From: Acinetobacter qingfengensis
GTDB taxonomy: Bacteria; Pseudomonadota; Gammaproteobacteria; Pseudomonadales; Moraxellaceae
DNA length: 64,000 nucleotides
Direction: 5' to 3'
Assembly: GCF_008693185.1 (NCBI RefSeq)
Contig: NZ_VXKN01000002.1
Location: 434,001-498,000 of the forward strand
Shown here one piece after another: positions 7,661 through 17,857 of the stretch (position 1 is its first letter; each line of letters begins with the position of its first letter). The notes below the pieces were generated by a model. It worked only from the letters and a program-made list of their open reading frames with translations, did not search any database and was not told where the DNA came from. The translations under genes were made by a program, and so were the position numbers.

Positions 7661-9070
7661 TTACACAGAGTAATACATATCAAACTCAACTGGGTGAGTT
7701 GTTGTATTTAAACGACGTACATCTTCTGTTTTTAGCTCAATGTAAGCATCAAGCATTTCTTTCGTAAACACACCACCTTTCAATAAGAATTCATTATCTT
7801 CTTGTAATGCATCTAATGCCATTTCAAGGCTGTGTGCTACTGTAGGAATTTTAGCTTCTTCTTCAGGAGGCAGATCATACAAGTTTTTATCTGCTGCTTC
7901 ACCTGGATGGATTTTGTTTTGAATACCATCAAGACCGGCCATTAGCAATGCTGCAAATGCCAAATATGGGTTTGCTGCTGGATCAGGGAAGCGTGCTTCG
8001 ATACGTTTGCCTTTAGGGCTAGAAACATAAGGAATACGAATAGATGCAGAACGGTTACGTGCAGAATAAGCCAACATGATTGGTGCTTCAAAGTGAGGAA
8101 CCAAACGTTTGTATGAGTTAGTTGATGGGTTAGTCAATGCATTTAACGCACGCGCATGTTTGATCACACCACCAATAAAGAATAATGCTAATTCAGAAAG
8201 ACCTGCATATTCATCACCTGCAAACAGGTTTTTACCATCTTTAGAAATAGATACATGGACATGCATACCAGAACCATTATCACCTACCATTGGTTTAGGC
8301 ATAAAAGTTGCAGTTTTTGCATATTGATGTGCAACGTTATGTACAACATATTTAAATTGTTGTACCTCATCAGCTTTACGCACTAATGTGTTAAAGCTTA
8401 CACCGATTTCTAACTGACAAGATGCAACTTCGTGGTGATGTACCTCTACACGATCAGGTCCCATGATATCTTCGATTTTTGCACACATTTCTGCACGCAT
8501 ATCATGATGGGAGTCCACAGGAGGAACAGGGAAATAACCACCCTTAACACGAGGACGGTGACCAGAGTTACCTGCATCATAATCTTTACCTGTAGACCAT
8601 GCAGCTTCTTCAGCGATCAATGTATGGCGTGCACCAGACATATCAATATCCCATTTGACTTCGTCAAATACGAAAAATTCTGGTTCTGGACCAAAAAATG
8701 CTGTATCACCAATACCAGTAGATTTTAAATATTCTTCTGCACGACGAGCAATGGAGCGTGGATCACGCTCATACCCCTGACCAGTTGAAGGTTCAATAAC
8801 ATCACAAGTGACAACAACAGTTGGTTCTGCAAAGAATGGGTCAACAAAGCCTGTTTCTGGATCTGGACGCAAAATCATGTCAGATGCTTCAATGCCTTTC
8901 CAGCCTGCAATGGAAGAACCATCAAACATTTTACCATCTTCAAAGGTATCTTCATCGATTGAACCTGCCGGATAAGTAACGTGCTGTTCTTTACCTTTAG
9001 TATCTGTGAAGCGAAAGTCAACCCATTTTGCGCCACTTTCTGTAATTAGTTTTAGAACCTTGTTTGACAT
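7661..9070 (-). CDS. glnA: Glutamine synthetase type I
   Basis: ATP-dependent ammonia assimilation, forming glutamine from glutamate. The 469-residue protein shows the N-terminal beta-grasp ([11 protein letters not shown]), the latch region [10 protein letters not shown], metal-binding [10 protein letters not shown], and [19 protein letters not shown] follows, then [10 protein letters not shown] with the tyrosine that is adenylylated in GlnA-beta enzymes. The ATG at 9070 is preferred over an upstream in-frame TTG because GGAG lies about 10 nt before it. A sigma-54 promoter 65-80 bp upstream indicates nitrogen control through NtrC. No ntrBC genes follow. Confidence 0.98.
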   Translation of the reverse strand: MSNKVLKLITESGAKWVDFRFTDTKGKEQHVTYPAGSIDEDTFEDGKMFDGSSIAGWKGIEASDMILRPDPETGFVDPFFAEPTVVVTCDVIEPSTGQGYERDPRSIARRAEEYLKSTGIGDTAFFGPEPEFFVFDEVKWDIDMSGARHTLIAEEAAWSTGKDYDAGNSGHRPRVKGGYFPVPPVDSHHDMRAEMCAKIEDIMGPDRVEVHHHEVASCQLEIGVSFNTLVRKADEVQQFKYVVHNVAHQYAKTATFMPKPMVGDNGSGMHVHVSISKDGKNLFAGDEYAGLSELALFFIGGVIKHARALNALTNPSTNSYKRLVPHFEAPIMLAYSARNRSASIRIPYVSSPKGKRIEARFPDPAANPYLAFAALLMAGLDGIQNKIHPGEAADKNLYDLPPEEEAKIPTVAHSLEMALDALQEDNEFLLKGGVFTKEMLDAYIELKTEDVRRLNTTTHPVEFDMYYSV

Positions 9071-9097
9071 GTGCAATCTGCTCCAATGTAATTTATT

Positions 9098-9112
9098 GCA
9101 CCCTCAGGGTGC
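9098..9112 (-). promoter_or_regulatory. Hairpin in the glnA leader
   Basis: GCACCC and GGGTGC form a 6-bp, GC-rich stem with a 3-nt loop. It is 28-42 nt upstream of the glnA ATG, between the predicted start site and the ribosome site. It could stabilise the transcript; this is inference. Confidence 0.4.
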
Positions 9113-9134
9113 GCTTTCCAGTTGCTAGTTATAT

Positions 9135-9150
9135 AGCAATTCCCATACCA
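9135..9150 (-). promoter_or_regulatory. Sigma-54 promoter of glnA
   Basis: Read on the minus strand, TGGTAT-GGGAA-TTGCT has the invariant GG and GC exactly 12 bp apart, matching the -24/-12 consensus TGGCAC-N5-TTGCW with two substitutions. Transcription would start around 9124, giving a leader of about 55 nt. The further upstream 9151-9384 region would hold the NtrC sites; GCAC-rich half sites occur near 9246, 9298 and 9309, but I cannot assign a full site with confidence. Confidence 0.8.
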
Positions 9151-9386
9151 ACTTCTACAAAATATCCTAACACATTGAATTAAATAGAATAGTGTGATTA
9201 TTAGTGTGGTTTATAAAGCATTATTATACTGAGCAATACAAAAAATGCACCATTAAGTAACACTCAATATAAAATAGTTCAAAGATCAATCTTTAGCGCA
9301 CTAGATTTGCACACCAAATGCTGCTTACAAACTTTACGCACCATTATAAAGCAATATAAATGGATTTTTTATTAAAACTTATTTAA

Positions 9387-9416
9387 AAAAGCCCTTGTAT
9401 TCAACAAGGGCTTTTT
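9387..9416 (-). terminator. Terminator of etfBA
   Basis: AAAAGCCCTTGT and ACAAGGGCTTTT-type arms around a short loop, flanked by A and T runs on both sides, 22 bp beyond the etfA stop. It can work on either strand and so also shields the glnA promoter from read-through. Confidence 0.88.
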
Positions 9417-9437
9417 AAGCTTAATAGAGTATCAGAC

Positions 9438-10373
9438 TTATAGTTTTGAGACTAATTCCGGAACAACTGTATTTAAATCACCGACTAACCAGTAATCTGC
9501 AATGCCGTTGATTGGTGCTTCTTCATCTTTATTGATGGCAACGATCACTTTTGAGTCTTTCATTCCGGCCAAATGCTGAATTGCACCGGAAATACCTACG
9601 GCAACGTATAAATCAGGTGCAACGATTTTACCCGTTTGTCCCACCTGAAAATCGTTTGGTACAAAACCGGCATCTACCGCAGCACGTGATGCACCTTGTG
9701 CAGCACCTAGTTTGTCTGCCAATGGATCAAGTACTTTATGGTAGTTTTCACCCGAACCGACACCACGACCACCAGAAACAATAATACGCGCAGCTGCAAG
9801 TTCAGGACGATCCAGTTTTACGATTTCTTCAGATACAAATGTAGAAATACCGGCATCTTTAACTTCACCCACAGTTTCAGTTGTAGCAGAACCGCCTTCC
9901 GCTGCGACAGCATCAAATGCTGTAGTACGCACTGTACCCACAATAATTGCTTCATCAGATTGAACAGTCGCAATTGCATTACCTGCATAAATCGGACGTT
10001 TGAATGTATTGGCATTTTCAACAGCGATAATGTCGGTAATCTGACTCACATCAAGTAATGCTGCAACACGTGGTAAAATGTTTTTGCCTGTGGTTGTAGA
10101 TGCAGCCAATATATATTTATAACTATCTTTAGCAATATCGGCGACTAGAGTAGCAACATTTTCAGCCAGTTGATGGCCATATACTGTATTATCAGCAAGT
10201 AATACCTTACTTACACCAGCAACTTTCGCTGCTTGCTCTGCAACTGCCTGTGCTGCTTCACCTGCCACTAATACAGTAATATCACCACCGATCTTTTGAG
10301 CTGCTGCAACAACATTTAAAGTTGCGCCATTTAATGTTTTATTGTCGTGCTCAGCGAGAACTAAAATACTCAT
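9438..10373 (-). CDS. etfA: Electron transfer flavoprotein alpha subunit
   Basis: A 311-residue ETF alpha subunit. It carries electrons from acyl-CoA dehydrogenases to ETF:quinone oxidoreductase. The C-terminal FAD-binding domain is clear: IIVSGGRGVGSGENY near residue 200, GASRAAVDAGFVPNDFQVGQTGK (read in parts), and LYVAVGISGAIQHLAGMK, followed by IVAINKDEEAPI. The start has the ribosome site AAAGGA. It follows etfB by about 20 bp. The adjacent catabolic island encodes two acyl-CoA dehydrogenases that would need this carrier. Confidence 0.97.
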   Translation of the reverse strand: MSILVLAEHDNKTLNGATLNVVAAAQKIGGDITVLVAGEAAQAVAEQAAKVAGVSKVLLADNTVYGHQLAENVATLVADIAKDSYKYILAASTTTGKNILPRVAALLDVSQITDIIAVENANTFKRPIYAGNAIATVQSDEAIIVGTVRTTAFDAVAAEGGSATTETVGEVKDAGISTFVSEEIVKLDRPELAAARIIVSGGRGVGSGENYHKVLDPLADKLGAAQGASRAAVDAGFVPNDFQVGQTGKIVAPDLYVAVGISGAIQHLAGMKDSKVIVAINKDEEAPINGIADYWLVGDLNTVVPELVSKL

Positions 10374-10393
10374 GATTATTATCCTTTGCTGTA

Positions 10394-11143
10394 TTAGATG
10401 ACTTTGGCTTCATTTTTAAGTTTGTCGATTAACTCATCAACAGACTTCACTTGTACGCCAGCTTTGCGTTCCGCAGGTGCTTCAACCTTGATGGTTTTCA
10501 GCTTGGTGCCGGTAGTCACGCCATAATCTGCCGGAGATTTAATCTCAAGAGGCTTTTTACGTGCTTTCATGATGTTTGGCAATGCAGCATAGCGTGGTTC
10601 ATTTAAACGCAAATCTGTAGTGATAATTGCAGGAAGTGATAACTCGACAGTTTGTAAACCACCATCAATTTCACGGGTCACAACAGCTTTACCTGCTTCA
10701 ACTTTAACTTCTGATGCAAATGTCCCTTGAGCAGCCCCAAGTAATGCGCCAAGCATTTGACCGACCTGATTAGAGTCATCATCAATGGCTTGTTTACCTA
10801 ATAGGATCAGTTCCGGTTTTTCTTGTTCTACAATAGCTTTAAGTAGTTTAGCCACTTCAAGTGCGCCAATTTCATCAGCAGTTTCAACCAAAATACCACG
10901 ATCTGCACCAAGTGCTAGTGCAGAGCGGATTTGTTCCTCTGATTTTTTCTCACCGATTGAAACCACTACGATTTCCGAAACTACACCTTTTTCTTTTAAG
11001 CGTACGGCTTCTTCCACAGCAATTTCACAAAATGGGTTAATTGACATTTTAACGTTTGTTAAATCAACCCCTGAGTTATCTGCTTTTACACGTACTTTAA
11101 CGTTGGCATCTACCACACGTTTTACAGCGACAAGAGCCTTCAT
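10394..11143 (-). CDS. etfB: Electron transfer flavoprotein beta subunit
   Basis: A 249-residue ETF beta subunit, the AMP-binding partner of EtfA. It begins [12 protein letters not shown], contains [18 protein letters not shown] near residue 34, and [18 protein letters not shown] near residue 115, the family signature. ATG at 11143 follows GAGGA by 6 nt. It is the first gene of the etfBA operon. Confidence 0.97.
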   Translation of the reverse strand: MKALVAVKRVVDANVKVRVKADNSGVDLTNVKMSINPFCEIAVEEAVRLKEKGVVSEIVVVSIGEKKSEEQIRSALALGADRGILVETADEIGALEVAKLLKAIVEQEKPELILLGKQAIDDDSNQVGQMLGALLGAAQGTFASEVKVEAGKAVVTREIDGGLQTVELSLPAIITTDLRLNEPRYAALPNIMKARKKPLEIKSPADYGVTTGTKLKTIKVEAPAERKAGVQVKSVDELIDKLKNEAKVI

Positions 11144-11455
11144 GTCATTCCTCGGCTGTTATTTTCCAAAAGATTATAAGAGTTAGTTATAGCAAACTCT
11201 CTTGATACGATTTATTGCCTTATCTTGCATTGCAACTGTCAATTCGGTCAAGCCTGATTCTTCGACTTGATGTAAAGAGAAGTAAACGCACCAGTCACAA
11301 GTCTAGCAAATATGATGATTTCAAAAAATATTTTACCGCATTATATGATCATATCCTGTCTAAATATATTATGGGAATTTGTCATTTCTCTATTTAATTT
11401 TTCTCATATAAGCAGTATAAATAGCTATTAGTTTTTGATTTTATTGATAATAATA
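11144..11455. other. Gene-free stretch upstream of etfBA
   Basis: 312 bp between the end of xerC and the start of etfB, both minus strand. It must hold the etfBA promoter. TTGAC-like hexamers occur near 11240-11260 on the minus strand, but no convincingly spaced -10 was found. Nothing else was recognised. Confidence 0.4.
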
Positions 11456-12364
11456 CTAATATTTTTTTGCTCGAGGATGTGCCTGATCATATACTTGTGC
11501 CAAATGATCAAAATCAAGATGCGTATAAATTTGAGTCGTATTTAAATTGCTGTGTCCTAGCATTTCCTGCACTGCCCGCAGATCACCACTTGCTGACAAC
11601 AAATGACTTGCAAAACAATGTCTTAGTAAATGTGGATGTAAATCAGCACTTAATCCAGCCCGCTTTGCCTGTTGCTTGATTCTATTTTGTACTTGCCGGT
11701 CAGAAATCTGCTGCCCCGATCTGGCAATAAATACATAGTCATGAGAAATATTTTTTTGAAGACGATAATCCATCCAGATTCTTAACGCGCTATAAGCTTT
11801 TTGACCAAATGGTACAATACGGGTTTTATTCCCTTTCCCCGTTATTCGTAGCATCTTTTCTGTCCAGTCAATGTTTAGTAACTTTAATTTAACCAGTTCA
11901 CTTAACCGTAAACCACTGGAATATAAAAGCTCTAACATGGCTTTATCTCTAATCCATAGCCAGTTTTCAGATTCATTTTCAGGTGCAGGCTGATCCAGTA
12001 ATTGTTGAATGTTTTCAGGTGACAACATTCCGGGTAAAGCTCGTGGTTCACGTTTAATTTTAAAATCTTTAAATTTGGCATCTTCCGAAAATTTTTGTTG
12101 TTGCTGTAACCATTGCATAAATTGTCGAATGGCTGACAAAGCTCTCTGGATACTTTGATTTGACCAGTGCTTTTGCTCGACACAATAACTTAAATATTGA
12201 CGTAAATCACTGAGTTGTATTTTATTAATTAAAATATTTTGTGTTTGACAATAATTTAAAAAAGCCATCACATCTCGATGATAGGCAGCAAGTGTATGAT
12301 CTGAATGCTGTTGTATGGCAAGATGATCTAACCAGTTAGACACAGCATTTTGGAGAGATTGCAT
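11456..12364 (-). CDS. xerC: Tyrosine recombinase XerC
   Basis: A 302-residue tyrosine recombinase that, with XerD and FtsK, resolves chromosome dimers at dif. The N-terminal SAM-like core-binding domain covers about residues 1-100. The catalytic set is complete: R153 (SSGLRLSEL), K177 (GKGNK), H245 and R248 (HPHLLRH), H271 (LGHSNL), and nucleophile Y280 (TQIYTHLD). XerC rather than XerD is chosen because the gene follows lptM-lysA-dapF, the usual xerC neighbourhood. It is 108 bp downstream of dapF. Confidence 0.93.
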   Translation of the reverse strand: MQSLQNAVSNWLDHLAIQQHSDHTLAAYHRDVMAFLNYCQTQNILINKIQLSDLRQYLSYCVEQKHWSNQSIQRALSAIRQFMQWLQQQQKFSEDAKFKDFKIKREPRALPGMLSPENIQQLLDQPAPENESENWLWIRDKAMLELLYSSGLRLSELVKLKLLNIDWTEKMLRITGKGNKTRIVPFGQKAYSALRIWMDYRLQKNISHDYVFIARSGQQISDRQVQNRIKQQAKRAGLSADLHPHLLRHCFASHLLSASGDLRAVQEMLGHSNLNTTQIYTHLDFDHLAQVYDQAHPRAKKY

Positions 12365-12432
12365 GTATTGGCCACCTTGCCTTTAATCATTTCATCTATC
12401 AAGCATAGCAGGCATGGATTAATGCCCGAATA

Positions 12433-12467
12433 ATCAGGTCTACCCACATTGCATTAATAGACCTGAT
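12433..12467 (-). terminator. Hairpin between dapF and xerC
   Basis: The 10-bp arms ATCAGGTCTA and TAGACCTGAT lie just after the dapF stop. There is no good T tract, so it may be only a partial terminator or a transcript-stability element. Confidence 0.4.
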
Positions 12468-12472
12468 ATCAT

Positions 12473-13315
12473 CTACCCCTGAAAATATCTAAGATCAAAA
12501 CGCCCTTCATAGACTTTGGCTGTTGGTCCAGTCATCCAGACCACATCACCTTCCTGCCATTGAATATTTAATGTGCCGCCAGCAAGTTCAAGATTAACAT
12601 GATGATCCAATAAACCACGACGGATACCACTGACAACTGCTGCACAGGCGCCTGTACCACAGGCTAAAGTCTCCCCTGAACCACGCTCATAGACACGTAA
12701 GCGTGCTTGATTACGGGACAAAATTTGCAGAAATCCAACATTTACCCGCTCTGGAAACCGCTCATGCGATTCAACTTGAGGGCCTATTGCTGCTACATTT
12801 GCATGTAAAATATCATCTACCAAAATCACTGCATGAGGATTGCCCATATTGACAACATCAATCTTGATTTCGAGTTCTGTTAATTGCAAAGGATAAAGTG
12901 CTTGTGGTGCATCCGCAAGAAATGGAATTTGTTCAGGAAGAAATTTTGGTTCGCCCATATTGACTCGAACCCATCCATTACCGCCTAGCTCTGGTTCAAT
13001 AATGCCAGATTTTGTTTCAACCCGAATTTTTGTTTTGTAAGTTAACTGACTTTCATAAACGAAACGTGCAAAGCAACGGGCGCCATTACCACACTGCTCA
13101 ACTTCAGAACCATCTGCATTAAAAATCCGATATTTAAAATCTGCGGTTGGATCTTCTGGCGGTTCAACAATCAGTAATTGATCAAATCCAATGCCAAAAT
13201 GACGATCAGCCATACGTTGAACCGTAATTTCATCCAAAAACGCACGCTGCCGTACCAAATCAATCACCACAAAATCGTTACCCAGACCATGCATTTTGGT
13301 AAATTCTAAAATCAT
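12473..13315 (-). CDS. dapF: Diaminopimelate epimerase
   Basis: A 280-residue enzyme that converts LL- to meso-diaminopimelate for lysine and peptidoglycan. The two catalytic cysteines are C75 ([12 protein letters not shown]) and C219 ([13 protein letters not shown]). [12 protein letters not shown] marks the N-terminus. The start at 13315 is chosen over two upstream in-frame candidates because AGGAGG, inside the end of lysA, is 7 nt before it and only 1 nt before the ATG at 13321. The start is 2 nt after the lysA stop, so translation is probably coupled. Confidence 0.95.
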   Translation of the reverse strand: MILEFTKMHGLGNDFVVIDLVRQRAFLDEITVQRMADRHFGIGFDQLLIVEPPEDPTADFKYRIFNADGSEVEQCGNGARCFARFVYESQLTYKTKIRVETKSGIIEPELGGNGWVRVNMGEPKFLPEQIPFLADAPQALYPLQLTELEIKIDVVNMGNPHAVILVDDILHANVAAIGPQVESHERFPERVNVGFLQILSRNQARLRVYERGSGETLACGTGACAAVVSGIRRGLLDHHVNLELAGGTLNIQWQEGDVVWMTGPTAKVYEGRFDLRYFQG

Positions 13316-13317
13316 GA

Positions 13318-14571
13318 TCATGCCTCCTGTGGTAATAAATGTTCGTTGGCCCAAAGTGATTCAATGGTTTCCCGATCACGAATCAAATAAACCTGATCAC
13401 CATCCACCATTACCTCGGCAGCGCGTCCACGACTATTATAATTTGAACTCATGACAAAACCATAAGCACCTGCACCTAATACCGCCAAAATATCATTCTG
13501 CTGTAATGATAATTCCCGATCTTTTCCCAGAAAATCTCCGGTCTCACAAATTGCGCCCACAATATCCCATTGTTTGGTTTCTAAATCCTGATGTGGTTTA
13601 ACAGGGACAATATCCATCCATGCATCATATAAAGAAGGACGGATCAGGTCATTCATTGCTGCATCAACAATGGCAAAATTACGATGATTGGTTGGCTTTA
13701 ATAAGTCCACTTTAGTTAACAACACTCCGGCATTTGCACTAATACTACGTCCCGGCTCCATATAGACTTTTAAACCCAATTTTTCCAACTGAGGACGCAT
13801 AGCATTGGCATATTCCACAGCACTTGGCGGTGTTTCATCTTTATAAACTACGCCTAATCCGCCACCAATATCAATATGTTGAATAGTAATACCCAATTGT
13901 TTGAGTTCAGCAATCATCAGCTCGACACGAGCCAATGCATCTACAAACGGTTTAGTTTCGGTGAGTTGTGAACCGATATGGCAATCAATACCTACAATAT
14001 TCAGATTGGGTAAGGTTGCAGCATACTGATAGGTGCTAAATACACTATCACTTGGAATACCAAATTTATTTTCTTTTAATCCAGTTGAAATGTATGGATG
14101 TGTTTTGGCATCTACATCTGGATTGACACGCAGCGAAATAGGTGCCTGAGTATTCAATCTGGCAGCAACATTTTGGATACGGTCCAGTTCAGCATGCGAC
14201 TCCACATTGAAACAGGCAATCCCCACCTGTAGTGCTTTTTCAATATCTGCTTCTGTTTTACCCAAACCTGAAAATACAATTTTGGCTGGATCACCATCTG
14301 CGGCAAGTACACGAGCCAACTCTCCACCAGTAACAATATCAAAGCCTGCACCAAGTTTCGCCAGTACATTCAATACGGCAAGATTGGAATTTGACTTAAC
14401 TGCAAAACAAATCTGATGATCAATAAACTCAAAGGCTTGATGCATATCCAGATAATGTTGGGTCAATGCTGCTTTGGAGTAAACGTATAAAGGGGTAGAA
14501 AATTGTTGTGCAATTTGTTCAAGGGAACAATTTTCAGCGTGTAAAGTTCCTTGCTGACGAGTAAAACTCAT
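13318..14571 (-). CDS. lysA: Diaminopimelate decarboxylase
   Basis: A 417-residue PLP enzyme (alanine-racemase-like fold, type III) that makes lysine from meso-diaminopimelate. The PLP lysine is in [11 protein letters not shown] near residue 58. The phosphate-binding GGGLG and the [11 protein letters not shown] loop follow. [11 protein letters not shown] and [13 protein letters not shown] carry residues from the partner subunit's active site. It lies 17 bp after lptM and is coupled to dapF. The ribosome site is AAGG. Confidence 0.97.
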   Translation of the reverse strand: MSFTRQQGTLHAENCSLEQIAQQFSTPLYVYSKAALTQHYLDMHQAFEFIDHQICFAVKSNSNLAVLNVLAKLGAGFDIVTGGELARVLAADGDPAKIVFSGLGKTEADIEKALQVGIACFNVESHAELDRIQNVAARLNTQAPISLRVNPDVDAKTHPYISTGLKENKFGIPSDSVFSTYQYAATLPNLNIVGIDCHIGSQLTETKPFVDALARVELMIAELKQLGITIQHIDIGGGLGVVYKDETPPSAVEYANAMRPQLEKLGLKVYMEPGRSISANAGVLLTKVDLLKPTNHRNFAIVDAAMNDLIRPSLYDAWMDIVPVKPHQDLETKQWDIVGAICETGDFLGKDRELSLQQNDILAVLGAGAYGFVMSSNYNSRGRAAEVMVDGDQVYLIRDRETIESLWANEHLLPQEA

Positions 14572-14588
14572 GGTTATTTACCTTATTA

Positions 14589-14786
14589 TTAATCTTGGAT
14601 TTGCGAATCAGTTGCAATATCATTTGATACAGCATCAGTCGTTTGTTGCTTGTTATGATAAAGCAAATAACTTGGACGCTTATCATGATTTGGATCAGAA
14701 GGTAACATTAATTCACCGGACTGGCCGCAAGCCGTGAATAGACTTGCCATTATGGCAGCGGAGATCAGCAAAACTAATTTGCGCAT
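14589..14786 (-). CDS. lptM: LptM (YifL)-type small lipoprotein
   Basis: A 65-residue lipoprotein. A signal peptide with the lipobox FTAC puts the lipidated cysteine at residue 20, and CGQSGELMLP follows. That resembles the CGxKGxLxLP start of LptM/YifL, which helps the LptD-LptE translocon mature in the outer membrane. The rest is polar and low in order. Its place upstream of lysA-dapF-xerC matches yifL in enteric bacteria. LptM function is known from E. coli only; transfer here is inference. Confidence 0.85.
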   Translation of the reverse strand: MRKLVLLISAAIMASLFTACGQSGELMLPSDPNHDKRPSYLLYHNKQQTTDAVSNDIATDSQIQD

Positions 14787-14942
14787 TGCTCTTTTAACTC
14801 TAAATCTTAAATTAAAATGAGTATAGCTTGAAATATAAACCGACCAAAGGTTTTCCTGATAGATTATTTCTGGTCCGTTGAGATTTCAACCATATATTTT
14901 CTACATCTTCTCGAATTTTAATCAAAGCATATATAAAAACTT

Positions 14943-16226
14943 TTAAATCATGGTTGCCCTCTTATACCAGTAAATTTTCGGCCATAAACAGACCAATGAA
15001 AGAATGAAAATCAGCATAAATACACCACGATATCCCAATATGTCGGTTAAAGCGCCTGATATCATATATAGCCCACCACTAACGAGTGTCATCATGGCAA
15101 CTTGAAAGGTAAAATCTGTTGCTGCAAATTGTTGTCGGCTGTATTTCATGATTAAACTCAGCATGGCAACCAGACTCATCGCAGCAAAAGTTTCTTCAAG
15201 AATATTGGCAATATACAAATGCCAATCTGCCACAATAATCTGTTGTTCAAAGCACCAGGCCAATGCCAGGTAATATCCAATTGCCAGACTTTGCAATATT
15301 GAGAAAAAGATCAACATTCTGCCCAGATTAAAGCGCTTAATGAATATGCTGGCCCACCATGCGCCAAGCACTGCAAATCCCGCCCCTAGCATAGTCACAT
15401 TTAAACCAATCTGGCTGAGTGATAACCCCATATCCACCATCATTGGTTTGATGATTGGCCCTGATAAACCATCAGCAATTTTGTAACTCAGTAAAACACC
15501 CAACCAGATACGGGTTTCTTGCTGTTGCCATAATGCCAAATAAATTGTTTTTAACTTGGTCATGATTGGCACAGCTTTTTTTGATTCAGGCAGTGTTAAT
15601 GGACAAGATATTTGTTCTCGAAAAAACAAAATTGGTAAGCTATTCAAAACCACCACCAATGCCAATAAAATAAAACTGCTTTTCCATGTCAGTAAATCAA
15701 TTGCATATAATAATGCACCACCACCAAAAATAAATCCTAATCGGGAACCAATCACCTGAAAAGTATTTCCCCAATGTAACTGATGATTTTTGAGGATCTT
15801 CACGGCTAATCCATCGGTGGCAATATCTTGTGTGGCGCAACTTAAATTCATCAATAATAAAATACCAAAAAATCCCCACAACACTGACATTTGCTGTAAT
15901 TGTTGTGGTGGTGAAAATGCCAGTAATAACAGGCTAAATAGCGTACAAGCCTGCATAAATAGAATCCATGAACGATAATGCCCTAATCGCGAATGAGCAT
16001 AATGGTCTATCAGAGGCGCCCACAAAAATTTAATCGCCCACGGCAACATCAACACACCAGATATACCAATTTGCGTCAAAGATACGCCATAAGAACGTAA
16101 CAAAGCAGGCAAAGCCTGTGTCATAAAGCCTACCGGTAGCCCCTGAGCAAGATATAAACTTAATAACATCAGCATATTGAATTGTACTGTGTTGCGTATG
16201 CTGGTTTGCTTTAATGATTGAGGCAT
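14943..16226 (-). CDS. AmpG-like MFS transporter
   Basis: A 427-residue, 12-span MFS protein of the AmpG/acetyl-CoA-transporter group. Diagnostic stretches are LYLAQGLPVGF near residue 25, LPWAIKFLWAPLID near 62, and CATQDIATDGLAV near 130. In AmpG these belong to the muropeptide (GlcNAc-anhydroMurNAc-peptide) importer. The start at 16226 is used because the frame upstream offers only a TTG at 16232. The ribosome site is weak. It lies alone, 156 bp upstream of lptM on the same strand. A different small solute cannot be excluded. Confidence 0.72.
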   Translation of the reverse strand: MPQSLKQTSIRNTVQFNMLMLLSLYLAQGLPVGFMTQALPALLRSYGVSLTQIGISGVLMLPWAIKFLWAPLIDHYAHSRLGHYRSWILFMQACTLFSLLLLAFSPPQQLQQMSVLWGFFGILLLMNLSCATQDIATDGLAVKILKNHQLHWGNTFQVIGSRLGFIFGGGALLYAIDLLTWKSSFILLALVVVLNSLPILFFREQISCPLTLPESKKAVPIMTKLKTIYLALWQQQETRIWLGVLLSYKIADGLSGPIIKPMMVDMGLSLSQIGLNVTMLGAGFAVLGAWWASIFIKRFNLGRMLIFFSILQSLAIGYYLALAWCFEQQIIVADWHLYIANILEETFAAMSLVAMLSLIMKYSRQQFAATDFTFQVAMMTLVSGGLYMISGALTDILGYRGVFMLIFILSLVCLWPKIYWYKRATMI

Positions 16227-16398
16227 GATCAATTACGCCACGAAAAATAAATAATAAGACACCATAAAAATTTCACTCCAGCCGATACAAGTCGTTTTTT
16301 CTTATAAAACAAAAATCATAACAATGCAGGGATTGGGGACAGTCAAAAAAACCGTTAATATGTTTGCATATTTCATTCAATCTAAAGCAATCATCATA

Positions 16399-17322
16399 AT
16401 GCAAAATCTGGTTAAATTTTCAATTGCTTCTGTTTTATGTTTTGCAATTACAGGATGTGATTTTGGTAAAAAATCCTCTACCGTAGTGACACCTACCGTG
16501 AAACCACGCCAACCTGTGATTGCTCTGGCACTTGGCGGCGGCGGTGCTAAAGGTTTTGCACATATTGGTGTAATTAAAGTACTGGAATCGCATGGGATTA
16601 AGCCACAAATTGTAACTGGAACCAGTGCTGGAAGCTTTGTGGGAAGCTTATATGCATCAGGCAAAACACCTTATCAGCTACAGGAAATTGCACTAAAACT
16701 GGAAGAGTCGGATATCCGTGATTTAACAGTCAGCCGTCAGGGTTTTGTGATTGGACAAAAACTACAAGATTTTGTTAATCGTCAGATTGGTAATAAGCCG
16801 ATTGAGAAATTTCCAAAACGTTTTATTGCAGTGGCTACCGCACTGGATAGTGGCAAGAAAACCGAATTTAACCGAGGCAATGCAGGTCAGGCTGTACGTG
16901 CTTCTTGTAGTATTCCCAATGTATTTATTCCTGCCACAATTGCTGGTAAACAATATATAGATGGTGGGCTGGTCAGCCCTATTCCTGTAGAAACTGCCCG
17001 TAAAATGGGGGCAGATATTGTCATTGCTGTTGATATTTCTGCGCGCCCTAAAAGTGGACAATCTACCAATCTTTGGGGATTACTTGACCAAACCATTAAT
17101 ATTATGGGACAGTCCAGTATACAATATGAGTTGAAGCAGGCTGATATTGTAATTAAACCTGCCGTTGGACATCTGGGTGTTTTAGATTTAAAAGCACGTA
17201 ACCAGTCTATTTTGGCAGGAGAACAAGCTGCTCAACAGCAAATACCTCAAATTAAGAAAAAATTAGCAGAGTTTGCAAAATCAACACGTGCTCTACAGGC
17301 ACCAGCAAAAGCGCAAATTTAA
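16399..17322 (+). CDS. Patatin-like phospholipase, lipoprotein
   Basis: A 307-residue RssA-type patatin-like acyl hydrolase. The N-terminus from Met at 16399 is a lipoprotein signal (lipobox FAITGC, lipidated C20), so this start is preferred over ATGs at 16324 and 16360. The oxyanion loop GGGGAKG is at about residues 47-52, the nucleophile S76 is in GTSAGS, and the catalytic aspartate D188 is in DGG. It should hydrolyse phospholipids or lysophospholipids from the periplasmic face. nfeD follows 54 bp later. Confidence 0.88.
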   Translation: MQNLVKFSIASVLCFAITGCDFGKKSSTVVTPTVKPRQPVIALALGGGGAKGFAHIGVIKVLESHGIKPQIVTGTSAGSFVGSLYASGKTPYQLQEIALKLEESDIRDLTVSRQGFVIGQKLQDFVNRQIGNKPIEKFPKRFIAVATALDSGKKTEFNRGNAGQAVRASCSIPNVFIPATIAGKQYIDGGLVSPIPVETARKMGADIVIAVDISARPKSGQSTNLWGLLDQTINIMGQSSIQYELKQADIVIKPAVGHLGVLDLKARNQSILAGEQAAQQQIPQIKKKLAEFAKSTRALQAPAKAQI

Positions 17323-17376
17323 AAACCTAACACATGTTTATTGCATGTACTGGCTCAATAATAAGGATAAAGATAC

Positions 17377-17847
17377 ATGAATTTTACACTAGAACCTTGG
17401 CACTGGTTTATTTTTGGCATCGCACTGGCAGTACTGGAAATTTTTATTCCCAGTTTCACCATTTTCTGGTTTGGGTTGGCAGCTGTAATGGTCAGTGCTT
17501 TATTATGGCTCTACCCATCGATGCCAGAAACTGTTCAAATCATGAGCTGGATTATTCTTTCCATCCTGATCGTCATTTTATGGTTTAAATTTATCAAACC
17601 CTTATCCAAAGACCACACCAAAGCAGGATTACCCCGTGAAGCAACCATTGGTCAGGTTGGTATGGTGATTCAGGTCATTCCTGAACATAATGAAGTCAAA
17701 GTACGCTTTCCAATGCCAATTCTGGGATCTGATGAATGGCTTTGTCGCTGCCTGCAACCGATTGAAATTGGTGATCGTGTCAACGTTATTGATATTCTCG
17801 GCAATCAACTTGTAGTTGAACCACATTCCACACAAAATAAAAATTGA
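17377..17847 (+). CDS. NfeD-family membrane protein
   Basis: A 156-residue short NfeD (YbbJ-type). Two or three membrane spans occupy residues 8-70, followed by an OB-fold domain from about residue 85 (TIGQVGMVIQV ... GDRVNVIDILGNQLVVEP). The gene ends 10 bp before the SPFH gene. NfeD and SPFH proteins are a well-known functional pair of membrane quality-control or microdomain proteins. The ribosome site AAGGATAAAG is good. Confidence 0.9.
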   Translation: MNFTLEPWHWFIFGIALAVLEIFIPSFTIFWFGLAAVMVSALLWLYPSMPETVQIMSWIILSILIVILWFKFIKPLSKDHTKAGLPREATIGQVGMVIQVIPEHNEVKVRFPMPILGSDEWLCRCLQPIEIGDRVNVIDILGNQLVVEPHSTQNKN

Positions 17848-17857
17848 GGAGTAACGC

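Noticed and set aside
8109..8728. Plus-strand open frames opposite glnA
   Set aside because: They are antisense shadows of a highly conserved gene with no ribosome sites or recognisable protein features.
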